A stretch of 64,000 bases of DNA, taken from Brachionus plicatilis (Eukaryota > Rotifera > Eurotatoria > Ploima > Brachionidae). The position numbers and the translations under genes were made by a program. The stretch is from the NCBI GenBank assembly GCA_010279815.1, contig QEOQ01000274.1, positions 862,618 to 926,617 on the forward strand, read 5' to 3'. A model generated the notes under the pieces. That model saw nothing but the letters and a program-made list of their open reading frames with translations, ran no database searches and had not been told where the DNA came from. This document shows positions 10,968 to 21,087 of the stretch, in pieces; the stretch's first letter is position 1; the number at the start of each line of letters is the position of its first letter.

Positions 10968-13570
10968 ACCCAAGATGGAGGTTTCTGTGTCAACAAAGGA
11001 CGTCCATCCAGTCTGAAGTTTTTGGACACTCTAGGTAAGAACTTCCTGACCCAGCACGTTCTCTATCCAACGCTAGGGACCAACATCCTGGATCTCGTGG
11101 TCACGAGCGATCCTGCCAGAGTCTTCCGAGTCGCACACGGACCTCCCCTTGGTTTTACTGAGAAGGAAGGCCTTCATGCAACACTTACCTGGAATTACGA
11201 GCTCCGCACTGGTCGTCATACTCCTTCTGTCGAGTCCCCCCGCCCAGTCCTGCACCGTGGCAACTACGAGCTCTTCAGTACCCTCGTCAACGAAAGCAAC
11301 AACCCCATTGATAAGGACGTCAATGTCGCGTATGACTGGATAATCAAGTCCTATGCCGCTGCCTCATCCATGGCTATACCCAACCAAGTGCTCAGAGCTC
11401 GCAAGCGCACTAATCCCAAGTGGTTCAATTCCAAAATCAAAGTGCTAACCAGAATGAAGTATAAAATCTACTGTCAGATTAGATCAGCCCCCTGCTGCCT
11501 TGAGTTGATGATCGCTTACTCCTCGATTTGTAAACAGGTCAAACTAGATGTAAGAAATGCCATATGTAACTTTGAAGCATCTGTTGTCAGGTCCTGTAAG
11601 CTTTAGCCAAAGCTTCTTTACAATTATATCAACAGCCAGAAGCAATGCAGAGACTCCATTAAAGGCCTGCTCGACTGTCATGGCACCTTCCACACTGATG
11701 GCGACAAGATCGTGAACATTCTCAATGTCCAATTTGGTAGTGTCTTCATCCCTCGCCTACCATGCCAAGCTCAGCCTCTCCAGCTCATGGCAAGTCCCCA
11801 GCATGACGTGGATGTCGATTTCTTCTCGCCGCCAATGTCCGCAAGTACATACTGCGCCTAAACCCCAGGAAATCGCCTGGCATGGACGGTATCCATCCAT
11901 ACGTCATCAAAAGTTGCGCTGATGCCTTTTCAGAGGTTCTCAGCGCTATTTTCACCAATTCGTACACCAGCGGCAGAATCCCAGACGCTTGGAGACTAGC
12001 TCGAATCAGCCCCATCTTCAAGAAAGGGAGCAGGAGTGCCCCTGGTAACTACAGACCTATCTCCTTGACGTCAATCCCCTGCAAGTTGATGGAACGCATG
12101 GTAAGAGACGTCATGATGGATCACCTCTACAGCAACAAAGTGATCGTTCCGGAACAACACGGGTTCGTCTTGAGGAAGTCAGTAGTCACTAATTTACTGG
12201 AGACGGTGGACCGCATAAGCGATGGCATCGATAGGGGATTCCACGTCCTAGTGGTCTTCCTCGACTTTGCAAAGGCCTTTGACAGAGTTTGCCACGCGTC
12301 TTTAAGAGACAAACTGGTCGCCTATGGGTTCTGTCCAGGCATTGTCGATTGGGTCAGCGACTTCTTGTCAAGAAGGCAGCAGCGGGTAGTGATGGGTCAG
12401 CACTCTGCTGACTGGATTGATGTGTCTAGTGGGGTCCCTCAAGGTAGCGTCCTAGGTCCGCTCTTGTTCGTCATCTTCATCAACGACATGCCAGCGGCGG
12501 TCAGCCACCTAGTCAAACTATTTGCCGATGACAGTAAACTTATTGCCACAATACGCAGCACCAGTGACCTATCCACACTTCAACATGACCTCGACGCACT
12601 CTCCGAGTGGTCAAACACGTGGCGTATGCTCTTCAACGTGAGCAAATGCAAGGCGATGGAATTCAGCAGGTCCGGCAAGAACATCTACGCCCAATCCGAA
12701 CTACTGATGGGAGATGACGAGTCCAGGAGCGCACTAGCTTTCGTCGACACAGAAAAGGATCTGGGAGTCACGTTTTCACGTAACTTGAAATTTTCCATTC
12801 ATATTAAAAATCAAGTGAACAGAGCTACAGGAATTCTCGGCCAGTTGAAAAGATCATTTAGATACTGGACCATAGATACATGCAGGACCCTCTATTGTGC
12901 CTACGTAAGACCCCACCTGGAATATGCCGCTGTTGTCTGGTCCCCCCCTAACAAGAAAGACGCAAAGATGCTCGAGCAGGTGCAGAGAAGGGCCACCAAA
13001 CTGGTGCCCCGCATTAGAAACTGGCGCTACGAAGACCGTCTTGCCGTCCTTAGTCTTGCTCCCCTTCATGAGCGCCGTGTTCGTGGAGACCTGATCCAGA
13101 TGTTCAAACTCACCAAAGGCATCAACGAAGTGGGCTGGGTGTACCCCCCGGTTCCCGCAAGTTCACTATCCCAACCCGGACCCGCCAGTGGTATCAGAGG
13201 TCATGCAAGAAGACTGTCCGGCCAGGTCTCCACCAAATGTCTACAACGGGAAAACACATTTACCAACAGGATAGTAAACGAGTGGAACGCCCTGCCAGCT
13301 ACAGTCACAGACGCCGACTCGGTCAACAAGTTCAAGAACGGATACGATGCCTTCCGGTCTAGTCAACTATCTTAATCACGAACACTTATTTTTATAATTT
13401 TTCTTTTACAGCTTTTTCTATCCGTAATGTAAACTTTATTTTGACCTAAAAATTTAAACAGGATTTCTTTTTTCAGTACTTTTCTATGTGTTATGTGCAA
13501 GGAGCTACCATAGGTGACCTCCTAGTAGGCCATCTCCGCAAGCTAGTCTTGCTGTAGCTTATATATATTA
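10968..13570 (+). mobile_element. G+C-rich LINE, 5'-truncated, one long RT ORF
   Basis: By eye this element is near half G+C, while its flanks are overwhelmingly A+T. It begins abruptly inside the endonuclease domain (SLKFLDTLGKNF, TNILDLVVTSDPARV; the catalytic SDH region is degenerate). A TAG interrupts the linker at 11604-11606, and a net frameshift lies between there and about 11830. After the RT ORF comes a roughly 190-bp 3' UTR ending near TATATATTATAAAAG at about 13570. Domain order (endonuclease, then RT with FADD, then the RGDLIQMFK C-terminal region) is that of CR1/Jockey-type LINEs. No target duplication could be identified. Confidence 0.85.
11882..13375 (+). CDS. LINE reverse transcriptase ORF
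   Basis: The 497-residue open frame holds an RT with the expected blocks in order: PGNYRPISLTSIPCKLMER, then VFLDFAKAFDRV, then SSGVPQGSVLGPLLFVIFIND, then the catalytic LFADDSKL. The thumb and C-terminal region follow (GVTFSRNLKF, YVRPHLEYAAVVWSP, RRATKLVPRIR, RGDLIQMFKLTKG, NRIVNEWNALP). The homologous frame extends upstream to about 11831 without an ATG (RLNPRKSPGMDG), so the listed start is only the first Met in frame. The RT core looks intact, but the element upstream is broken by a stop and a frameshift. Codon choice is far more G/C-ending than in the neighbouring genes. Confidence 0.88.
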   Translation: MDGIHPYVIKSCADAFSEVLSAIFTNSYTSGRIPDAWRLARISPIFKKGSRSAPGNYRPISLTSIPCKLMERMVRDVMMDHLYSNKVIVPEQHGFVLRKSVVTNLLETVDRISDGIDRGFHVLVVFLDFAKAFDRVCHASLRDKLVAYGFCPGIVDWVSDFLSRRQQRVVMGQHSADWIDVSSGVPQGSVLGPLLFVIFINDMPAAVSHLVKLFADDSKLIATIRSTSDLSTLQHDLDALSEWSNTWRMLFNVSKCKAMEFSRSGKNIYAQSELLMGDDESRSALAFVDTEKDLGVTFSRNLKFSIHIKNQVNRATGILGQLKRSFRYWTIDTCRTLYCAYVRPHLEYAAVVWSPPNKKDAKMLEQVQRRATKLVPRIRNWRYEDRLAVLSLAPLHERRVRGDLIQMFKLTKGINEVGWVYPPVPASSLSQPGPASGIRGHARRLSGQVSTKCLQRENTFTNRIVNEWNALPATVTDADSVNKFKNGYDAFRSSQLS

Positions 13571-13639
13571 TAAAAGTTGTTTAGAAAAGATAATCATTTT
13601 TAGCAAAAAGACAATTAATATAAAAAAGATATAAAATCA

Positions 13640-13795
13640 ATTACGACTTTTTTTGATGATTTCGCACCTTCTTCATTATTTTTATTGTTTATATCTGAAG
13701 AACCGGCAGTTATTTTTTTTAGCCTTCCACTGTTGCGTCATTCAAATGGTTTTGTACATTAAGTACTGATGTAGATGATTCAGTCAAATCCATGT
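13640..13795 (-). other. Possible short coding remnant
   Basis: On the minus strand an ATG near 13793 opens a roughly 24-codon polar frame (MDLTESSTSVLNVQNHLND) that meets a stop in a run of A. An adjacent frame then continues with polar residues (SSDINNKNNEEGAKSS). Base complexity is higher than in the flanks. It could be a first exon, or the N terminus of a transposon protein with a homopolymer slip. I do not recognise it. Confidence 0.25.
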
Positions 13796-14497
13796 TTTTG
13801 GAGTTTTTAGAGGAATATATATTTATTTCAATTACAAATTTTTATTCAAATTTATATAGTTTTAGGTGAATCAATTTTAGTTAATCAATTAATTAATTAG
13901 AAACCAATAATAAATGCTTATTAAGTTTTAGAGTTCACAATTTTCAAAATCTAACATAAAAGACAAATATCTTTTGAGAAAAATATTTATCTACTAAATA
14001 AAATGAAAATCTACTTCAAAAAAACATTTATCTGTTAATTAAATTATCTACTTTTTAAAAATAAAATTATCTACTAAAAAAGACAATTATATACAAACGA
14101 AAAACTATGCCTATAATAAAATAAAAATATTTAAAGAATAAAAACAAATTTTTTAGTAGACAAGTAATTTATTCAGTTTATATTAACTAAATATGAAATA
14201 AAAGAACAAAAAAATTAAAATTCAGTACAAAATGGGTTTTGTGAAATTCAGTACAAAATGATTTCTTTTTTTTAAGACGGACTTTTTAAAGGGGTGAATT
14301 TTTGAAAGAATATAAATATTTTTATTGTATTAAAAAAATAATCTGAATGATTTTAAATAGTTTTTGACAGCAATAATTTTATTCATTTTGCCCTTCAGTC
14401 TCATAGATCAGTCCTCTGAGGGGTCAATTTGAAAAATTTTAAAAAATGCTAAAAAAATTAAATTAGTTTGTCTACTTAAAATATTTAAAATAATCAA
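13796..14497. other. A+T-rich intergenic stretch
   Basis: No gene seen. Two short copies of TTCAGTACAAAATG lie near 14220-14260; they resemble the end motif of the TGCA-rich repeat found at 36972 and 49471. Confidence 0.4.
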
Positions 14498-15915
14498 TCA
14501 ATAGTGAATTTTTTTATTTCTTTTAAAAACAAAAAAAGCTTGCATTAAACACTCAAATATCTCAACAAGTGTCAGCATGCTTATTCCCAGAAAGAGGCCA
14601 GCAACTCCTCCTATTGATGAAATAAGTCCAACTATATCAACTGTGGGATTTTCAGCAATTTTAATATAGTTCAAACTTTTAAAGTGAATATTCGCTGCTA
14701 CTAGGTCTTCCATATTGATGCTTTTGTTAAAATAAACTGCGCCTGGACCATCATAATTTTGAAGAGCTTGTTTAAATTTCAAATTAGTAAATTGATTTGA
14801 CGAAACTGTAGTGTCAAACCACATTCCATCACACTCTAAAGGACAATCTTCTAAACAGACTTTTTCAAAGTAGTCTTCATTTTTGAACATTTCAAAATTT
14901 TCTTTTGCACATATTATTTGGCTTTGGTTTGAACAAGGAGCAGCATCAAAGAAAGATGGATAAAGAGACACAAAGCATTTGCATTCATTGACAATCTGTC
15001 TTTGAAAGCATTGGAATACGCATAAGGTCTGAGTGTATTTTATGGTATTTGCATGAACCAGTTTGAAGATATCAGAAAAATTGCTGTTTGCGTCATTAGC
15101 CTGAGCATTGCAATTGCTGTACGGTCTTTGTTGAGATTCAAAGTAAACTCTGGAAAAAGCTATGTTTGTCTCGGCTTTGGGACTAAGTGATATTTCATTG
15201 ACCATAAGTGGATAAGTGCTTTGATTGTGAAGAAATACCATTGCACCTGAACTTGGACTCAAAAATTGAAGACTTTCTGGCACACTTACATTAAGAATTA
15301 GCCGCAATCCTTGCCGTTTGTCTGATGTCATTGAAAGCTCAATGTCAACTGGCTCACCGTTTTGGTTGTATCCTGAATTGAATTGGTAGCAATTTCCATA
15401 GAATGGATGAAGAAAAATTTAAAATTTGTTGTGTTACACTTTTCAAGGTTAAATTCACAGTTTACAATCAACTTTTCCAAGGGATCACCAAACAAATTTT
15501 TCCATTTTTCAAATTCAGGACTTTTTGACAAAATATTGGCCTTGGTCTCAGCTGATCTTTCAAGTGGATTGTCCGAGAGTAAAATACGCTCATGATTTTT
15601 GATAAAATTTTCAGACAAATTTGAAGTGAATTGGTTGACATTGCAAATGGTGACAGTGGGAAAAAATGGTTTATATTCGTAAATCACTCTGGTCTTGGTG
15701 GTAACTTCATATTTAAAATAGGTGATTATAGCCTCTGTGATGAGATAGGCACATGCACCAGCTGATAATACCGTAAAGCATGTCCACAATACTTTTAATG
15801 AAATATGACTGGATCGAATTATATTTGGAATGCCATGGCTTGTAGATGACAATACCACATCTTTTAGAGCATTTTTTAGACTAAGCTTCAATTCAGCTTT
15901 TTTTTTCAAGTCCAT
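14498..15915 (-). pseudogene. DEG/ENaC channel, C type, one frameshift
   Basis: Two overlapping minus-strand frames together cover a whole DEG/ENaC channel. The first, from ATG 15915, has the SSTSHGIPNI gating motif, TM1 and KYEVTTKTR. The second, from about 15420 down to 14498, has GLRLILNVSV, the Cys-rich region (CVFQCFQRQ, CFVSLYPSF, CLEDCPLECDG) and TM2 with GISMLTLVEI. The frame changes at about 15405-15425, in or next to a T-run on the coding strand, just where intact paralogs have the YHSIYGNC-like segment. There are no other stops. One missing base in the homopolymer would explain it, so sequencing or assembly error is as likely as true pseudogenisation. It is clearly diverged from the A and B types and forms a third subtype. 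Confidence 0.85.
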
Positions 15916-16224
15916 TTTAGAAAGTAATGAAAAAAAGTAAACTTTTAATTTTTTTAAAGATATATTTTTAATAGCGTCTTAGAAACGGTAATAATATAAG
16001 TGAAAATAAAGAAAATTCCTGTTTCTAAAAAGCAAGTTGATATTAAATTTTAAATGTTTCCTGTCTTAATAGACATGGCCTGATTTTATCGATCATTAAA
16101 AAAATACTTAATGAAACGATACTAGAAATCTAAGTTACCACTTTATAATATTGATATAATAGAATTTCCAGAAAATATTAAAGTAAAGTAATGCTATTTA
16201 AAGTTACCAAGTTTACGTAATTTT
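15916..16224. other. A+T-rich upstream region, no gene seen
   Basis: This is the 5' flank of the C-type channel locus. It does not show the GACAGGAAATAC promoter block of the A-type genes. Nothing else is recognisable. Confidence 0.4.
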
Positions 16225-17465
16225 ACGTAAATTGAAGTAAAATTACCATTTGGTAATCTGCAATTTACATAAATTTACGTAGAATTACTAGTTTTACCGC
16301 AAAATTAAAAAGACCAGAATATTTTCAAATGTGTGCTAGTTTTGGTGAGATAGCTTAGAAAAACTAATTTTTTATAATTTATAAGTAGATGTAATGAAAG
16401 GAGGTATATCAAATCATAGAAAAAAATAATGTAGAATAATTAAAAAATAGAAAAATCATAATAATATAGAAAATAATTTAGGGAATGTAGAAAACTAAAA
16501 CATTTTCAATTAGACAAAAATCAAAAAATCAAAAAAATTGCTTCACAATACGAATAAAAAACAATTGAATTTTCTAAATTGCATATTAATGGCATTGCTT
16601 GTTTATTTTTTGATAATTAAATATATTAATTAAAGAGTAAGATTTTTAGTTTAAAATATTCTATTCTACATTTTATTTTTCATCAAAATTAACATCTATA
16701 TTTTGTAAAATTCTATATTTAATTTTTCATCATATTGATAATTATATATTAAAAAAAAATTCTATATTTTTCATTCTTTATTATTTGCCTTTTATATTTT
16801 TTTTCTATTTTTTGATACATTCCCATAATGAAAAAATTAAATTAACGAAAATTTCGTTTTATGTAAAAAATGATAAAAAAAAATTAACAAAAGTATTTTT
16901 TTACTTTTTTTTATTCCATTTTTTACATAAAAAAGAATTTACGTTAATTAATGTAAATCTAATTTTTTCATTATATCTACTTACAAAGGCAATGTGAAAT
17001 TTTAGTACAAAAATTACAGTACAAAAAGTGAAAAATGCTATAATTTATTTTCCAATTGTGCAAAAATGGCTCAATAAAAAGTACAATATTGTACAAATTT
17101 GTACAAAAGAATTCCAAGCTCTGCAAAAACTATGCAATTTTCTGTAAAATGCACACCATCAAAAAATCCTTGATTAAATTATGCAATAAATTGCAGAGTT
17201 TTTGCAGAGCTTGGAATTCTTTTGTACAAAATTTGTACAACATTGTACTTTTTGCAGAACCATTTTTGCACAATTAGAAAAGAAATTATAAAGTTTTTAA
17301 TTTTTGTACTGTAATATTTGTACTAAAATTTCACATTGCCTTACAAATTAACATAATTTAAATTTTAATTTTCTTTACCAAAATTAACACTTAATTGAAG
17401 ATATTTTTGCCATTTTTAGTTTTACGGTAAAAACGGTAATTTTACGTCAATTTACGTAAATTTTA
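16225..17465. mobile_element. Large inverted-repeat element (ACGTAA type), nested insertion
   Basis: The left arm at about 16268-16325 (TTTACGTAGAATTAC, then GTTTTACCG) is matched in reverse complement by about 17395-17465. Inside lies a second palindrome (about 16828-16970, built on ATTAACGAAAATTTCG) and a later insertion, the MITE at 16988-17340. There is no coding sequence. The arms have the same ACGTAA vocabulary as other foldback elements in the window. Outer boundaries are approximate. Confidence 0.55.
16988..17340. mobile_element. 353-bp MITE, GGCAATGTG termini, 7-bp TSD
   Basis: The ends are perfect inverted repeats (GGCAATGTGAAATTTTAGTA on the left, its complement on the right), and the homology extends inward almost to the centre. 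TTACAAA directly precedes (16981-16987) and follows (17341-17347) the element, a convincing target-site duplication. The centre contains TGTACAAA palindromes and TGCAGAG-type motifs. Single ends of the same family occur at about 19770, 45769 and 55026. The 73-residue frame inside it is a by-product of the palindrome. Confidence 0.88.
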
Positions 17466-17739
17466 GAAAAAATCAGATTTTTTAACAACTTTAAGAGCTC
17501 ATCGATGTTAATCCCCCCTGAAAACTAAATTATGGTTTGTAATTGAACCAACTTAGATTTTTGGAAAAATTATTTAGGGGGATTTGCGAAATAGTTAATA
17601 TTAAAATTTTTTTAAAGCTTGATGACATTTTTTTTATTTGATTAAAAATATAAAAATAAAAAAAAAGATAACAAAGGAAAGAAGAAGTTGAGAGGGAAGA
17701 AAACTTCCCTCTCAACTTCTTCATCAGAGACGTATTCTG

Positions 17740-18155
17740 GAATAGTCTATGACAAGTTTAAATTTATTTGTTCGAAATGGACTAAAGGCAATAGGAAATA
17801 AAAAGTTGCCTCTACCGTGTTAGAAACTGCAACTGAAGATTACATACCAGCCAGTGAACAATCAAATGCTAGTGAAGAAAAAATCAGCAATGTAGGAACA
17901 CCTTTAGTCAATTAAAATAGAGAGCTGGCCATTGGATTTTAACACAATCAAATGTAGATGATATGGCAGTCAATTGGGAAGGTAAATGCACCTGTCCAAC
18001 ATTTTTTAAGAAGTACATGTGAAAACATTTTTTCGGTCTTTCAATAAGTTTAAAAATGTCAATCTACCACCAGCAGCAAAATATGTACTGATTTAATAAA
18101 GTCGCAAAAGAGGAAGACCATATAAGGCAACAAAAGCTTTATTAAAAAATTAAAT
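17740..18155 (+). pseudogene. MULE transposase relic with SWIM zinc finger
   Basis: The plus strand at about 17960-18030 reads AVNWEGKCTCPTFFKKYM, a stop, then KHFF. This is a SWIM zinc finger (CxC...CxH) whose third Cys codon has become TGA. A shifted frame continues with VNLPPAAKYVL and then SRKRGRPYKATKALL at about 18100-18145, the basic RGRP-type tail usual after SWIM fingers in MULE transposases. Several stops and at least one frameshift make it dead. The catalytic DDE core is not recognisable here. Confidence 0.65.
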
Positions 18156-18298
18156 TTTATTTTTGTTAAAAACTTTTTATTTTTTAATTAAAAAAACATT
18201 GAAAAATAATAGATTTTACTTTTAATATTTAAATTAAATACCGATTTATTCTAAATAATTTATTGATCATAATACATTAATCTTTGAATTCCATTATA

Positions 18299-18749
18299 CA
18301 GTATTGCACAAAAGTTTAATTAATTAATTAAATAAAAATGCAAAAAAAACTAGACAGAAAAAAAAATTGCTGAATAAATTAATTGAGAAAAATAGTGATA
18401 AAATTTCCGAGAAAAAAAAGTTGCACAAAAGTTTAGACCCATACTAATTTTTAGTATTTAAAATGACCACCTTTTGCATCATAACAAGCACGAATACGTT
18501 TAGGCATTGATTCAATTAATTTTTTCACAAAATCATCAGGTAAATTTAGCCATTCCTTAAAAAGAGTCGATTTTAAGTGCTCGATGTTTATGATTATCAT
18601 GTATTTTATATCAATTTGTAGGGCAGAGTTAGTTTTATTAAAAATCGATTTTAATTTAATTTATTTCTAAAACAAAATTTAGTATTTTTATGTCTGATGA
18701 GATAAACGTATGAAAAAAACTTGTGCGTCTAAACTTTTGTGCAGTACTA
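18299..18749 (-). mobile_element. Tc1-like element remnant with IR/DR ends
   Basis: Termini are CAGTATTGCACAAAAGTTTA on the left and its near complement ending at about 18749, both next to TA. A second direct copy of TTGCACAAAAGTTTA lies inside the left end near 18421, giving the inverted-repeat/direct-repeat layout of many Tc1 elements. The minus strand at 18590-18468 encodes the usual Tc1 transposase C terminus (LPDDFVKKLIESMPKRIRA, then AKGGHFKY and stop). The rest of the transposase, including the catalytic DDE residues, has been deleted. Confidence 0.8.
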
Positions 18750-18999
18750 TATAAGTATAAAAAAAGAAAAAAAAAAGCAAAATAGTTGAAATTAAAATTC
18801 AATTTTTATTTTTATGCTCTTAAAGATGGTCTTGTTGTTCTAATGACTGTTTCTGTAGGTGGCTGAGTAATTTTTGTAGATTTAGATTTAGAAAACTCTT
18901 TTCTTTAGTCGAACTTCATCTTCAGCATTTGAATCGTTATTTGCTTCAATCGCAGACTTGATGACTTAGGAAAAAGTCAAATTCTTAGGTATCACATTT

Positions 19000-19545
19000 T
19001 ACTCATAACTAACATTTAGTCCAATGGTGGTTGAATTAAAAATATATGATAGTTAATAGGGTCTTGAGTGAGAGATGTATTCTTGGGGACCATGGCTATA
19101 CTTGCTGTTTTCCAGGATTTTGGTACTTTTCCTAGTTCTAAACTCATTTTAAGACGTTGACTTATTTCTAATAAAGTCTCTTTATAATAGGTAAATTTTT
19201 TAACATTAAGCTGTGGATCCAATCTTAACCAGAACCTGCTCGCTCTTTATGTTTTTTTACGATATTTGTAATTTCTAAAATGGTGATGGGCTCTTTTGAA
19301 TTATTTTGTGCCTTATTATTTAAGAGATCTCTTGTTATTTGTGAAACTTCACTATTATCATCATATTCAACAAAATCAAAATGAGGGCTAAAGGTTGTGG
19401 CTAAAAGATAACCAAAGATTTTTCCTTTGTCTGTGTCTGAATTATATACTTTGCCATCTTTAAATAATGATGGTATTTGTATTGTAAATTTTTTTGGCCT
19501 GAATCTTTTTATTTTCCTTCAAAAAGGTCTACTACGTCTATTCAA
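19000..19545 (-). pseudogene. LINE RT fragment
   Basis: The minus strand from about 19540 encodes the linker before a LINE RT domain (FKDGKVYNSDTDKGKIFGYL, then TFSPHFDFVEYDDNSEV). It continues to KMSLELGKVPKSWKTASIAM and VPKN at 19150-19080, equivalent to the block that precedes NYRPIS in the intact LINE at 32862. Frameshifts and stops interrupt it, and the RT core is absent. The relative order matches the LINE at 32862, so they may be one family. Confidence 0.65.
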
Positions 19546-19797
19546 TTTTTCTTTTCCAACTATTTGAACTCAATTTCAACTATTTATTTTCAATTAATTT
19601 ATACAATAAAATTAAATTAAGTTATTAATTGAGTATTTGAGAGGTGGAAACAAAATATTAAGGTTTAGGTTATGAGAGCATTTTTTTTACTAGATTCAAT
19701 TGAGATAGAGGATTTTTTCTCCAGTACAACCATTGTAAAACAAAAAGCATTTTATAGATATATTTGTGGCAATGTGAAATTTTTTACTTTTGTTCTA

Positions 19798-20287
19798 CAC
19801 TGGTGTTACGAAAACTGTATTTTATTATATTTTAAGTAAAATATCGTAAATTTACGCAAAATTACTATATTTTTCGTAAAATATAGTAAAAACCATAATG
19901 TCCAAAAAAAACCGAAATTTTGACATTTTTTAGAATTTTTTTTTTAGCCTTTTATTTTCAAAGAAAAAGTTAATATTACTTTTTTTATCTTTTTTTTTCT
20001 GTAAATTATGGTAAATTTTGGTATATTTTAATCAATAAATTTTTCTTAACACATTTGTATATTTTTTGTAGGTTTTTTGGTGTTTTTCTTTTATTGTCAA
20101 ACTTTATTAATTAAAAATTTCAAAATTACCAAATTCAAATCAAGTTATTTTACTCTTTTTGACTAAAATTTACAAAAATTTGATTTATTTAAAAAAAAAA
20201 CTTAAAATATAAAATTTTCGTAAATTTACGATATTTTACGTATAATATATTAAAATATAGTCAAATACAGTTTTCGTATCGCATCTG
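19798..20287. mobile_element. TA-flanked MITE of ACGTAA group, ~490 bp
   Basis: Left end CACTGGTGTTACGAAAACTG and the reverse complement of the right end, CAGATGCGATACGAAAACTG, form an imperfect terminal inverted repeat. A TA dinucleotide stands immediately outside both ends (19796-19797 and 20288-20289), as in Tc1/mariner insertions. The repeat continues inward through ATATCGTAAATTTACG. There is no coding capacity. A solo GGCAATGTGAAATTTT end lies just to the left at about 19769. Confidence 0.75.
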
Positions 20288-20320
20288 TATGAGTCAGAGA
20301 TTATTTCTGCAAATAAAACA

Positions 20321-20950
20321 TTATGATCAACTTAAAATGTAATCATTAGCAATTAAACAGCTATTCATTAATTTTTTATGAGTGATTATTTTTTTTAAAA
20401 AAAAATCGATCGTTTTCAAATTTATTTTAGATTTAAAATTTAAAAAATAAACAAAATAAAAGATTTGGAAATATATACAAGTCAACTTTAGATTAAATGA
20501 AATGGAAATGGCTACCACAGTAGTACGCTACCACATAGCAGTAATAGACTCAAATATTTTACTGGTCCGAGCAAAAAATATTAATAATTAACAAAAAATC
20601 ATTATTACAGGTAAAATAAGCTATATATAAAACATGGTATCAATAGGCAATGTATTTAGATGGAATTCATAATCACAACAAATTTGCCAAATTCTTTAAG
20701 CGCTTTAGTCTCTCTTTTGGAAAGCTTTCGGAGTAAAAAATTAATAATAAGTTATAACTATTTTTAATTTAATAAATTAAAGGTCATTATCATTATGATC
20801 AACATTAAAACAAAAACTATAATCATTAGCATTTAAGTAGCTGTTCATTGATTTTTTATGAATGTTTATTTTTATAAAAAAAAATCGATCGTTTTCAAAT
20901 TTATTTTAGATTTAAAATTTAAAAAATAAACAAAATAATAGATTTTGAAA
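20321..20950. repeat. ~155-bp direct repeat upstream of a channel gene
   Basis: The sequence from TTATGATCAAC through AATCGATCGTTTTCAAATTT to AATAAACAAAATA occurs at about 20321-20463 and again at about 20793-20943, with few differences. The two copies are separated by about 330 bp and end close to the promoter of the gene at 21088. No coding sequence is present. The origin may be a local tandem duplication. Confidence 0.75.
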
Positions 20951-21026
20951 AATTTTGAATTTTAAATTATTTTTCTCTTGATTTGCCATTTTTAAATAAT
21001 CTTTTAATGCGACTTATTTAGTTTGA

Positions 21027-21034
21027 TATAAAAA
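21027..21034 (+). promoter_or_regulatory. TATA box of mosaic channel gene
   Basis: TATAAAAA lies 53 bp upstream of the ATG. The flank resembles the B-type promoter (TATAAAA, then GGAAAACTAAAA) rather than the A-type block, matching the B-like N terminus of the encoded protein. Confidence 0.45.
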
Positions 21035-21087
21035 TTACGTTTTATTAGGAAAACTAAAATTTTTTTGAAAACGTTTGAAAAAAAATT

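Noticed and set aside
17056..17277. 73-codon frame rich in Cys and Lys
   Set aside because: Lies wholly inside the palindromic MITE; its composition is explained by the TGCAAAA-type repeats.
18960..19010. Plus-strand EKVKFLGITF, similar to the YLGI-x-F motif of LINE RTs
   Set aside because: Only about ten residues and on the opposite strand to the adjacent LINE fragment; too short to call.
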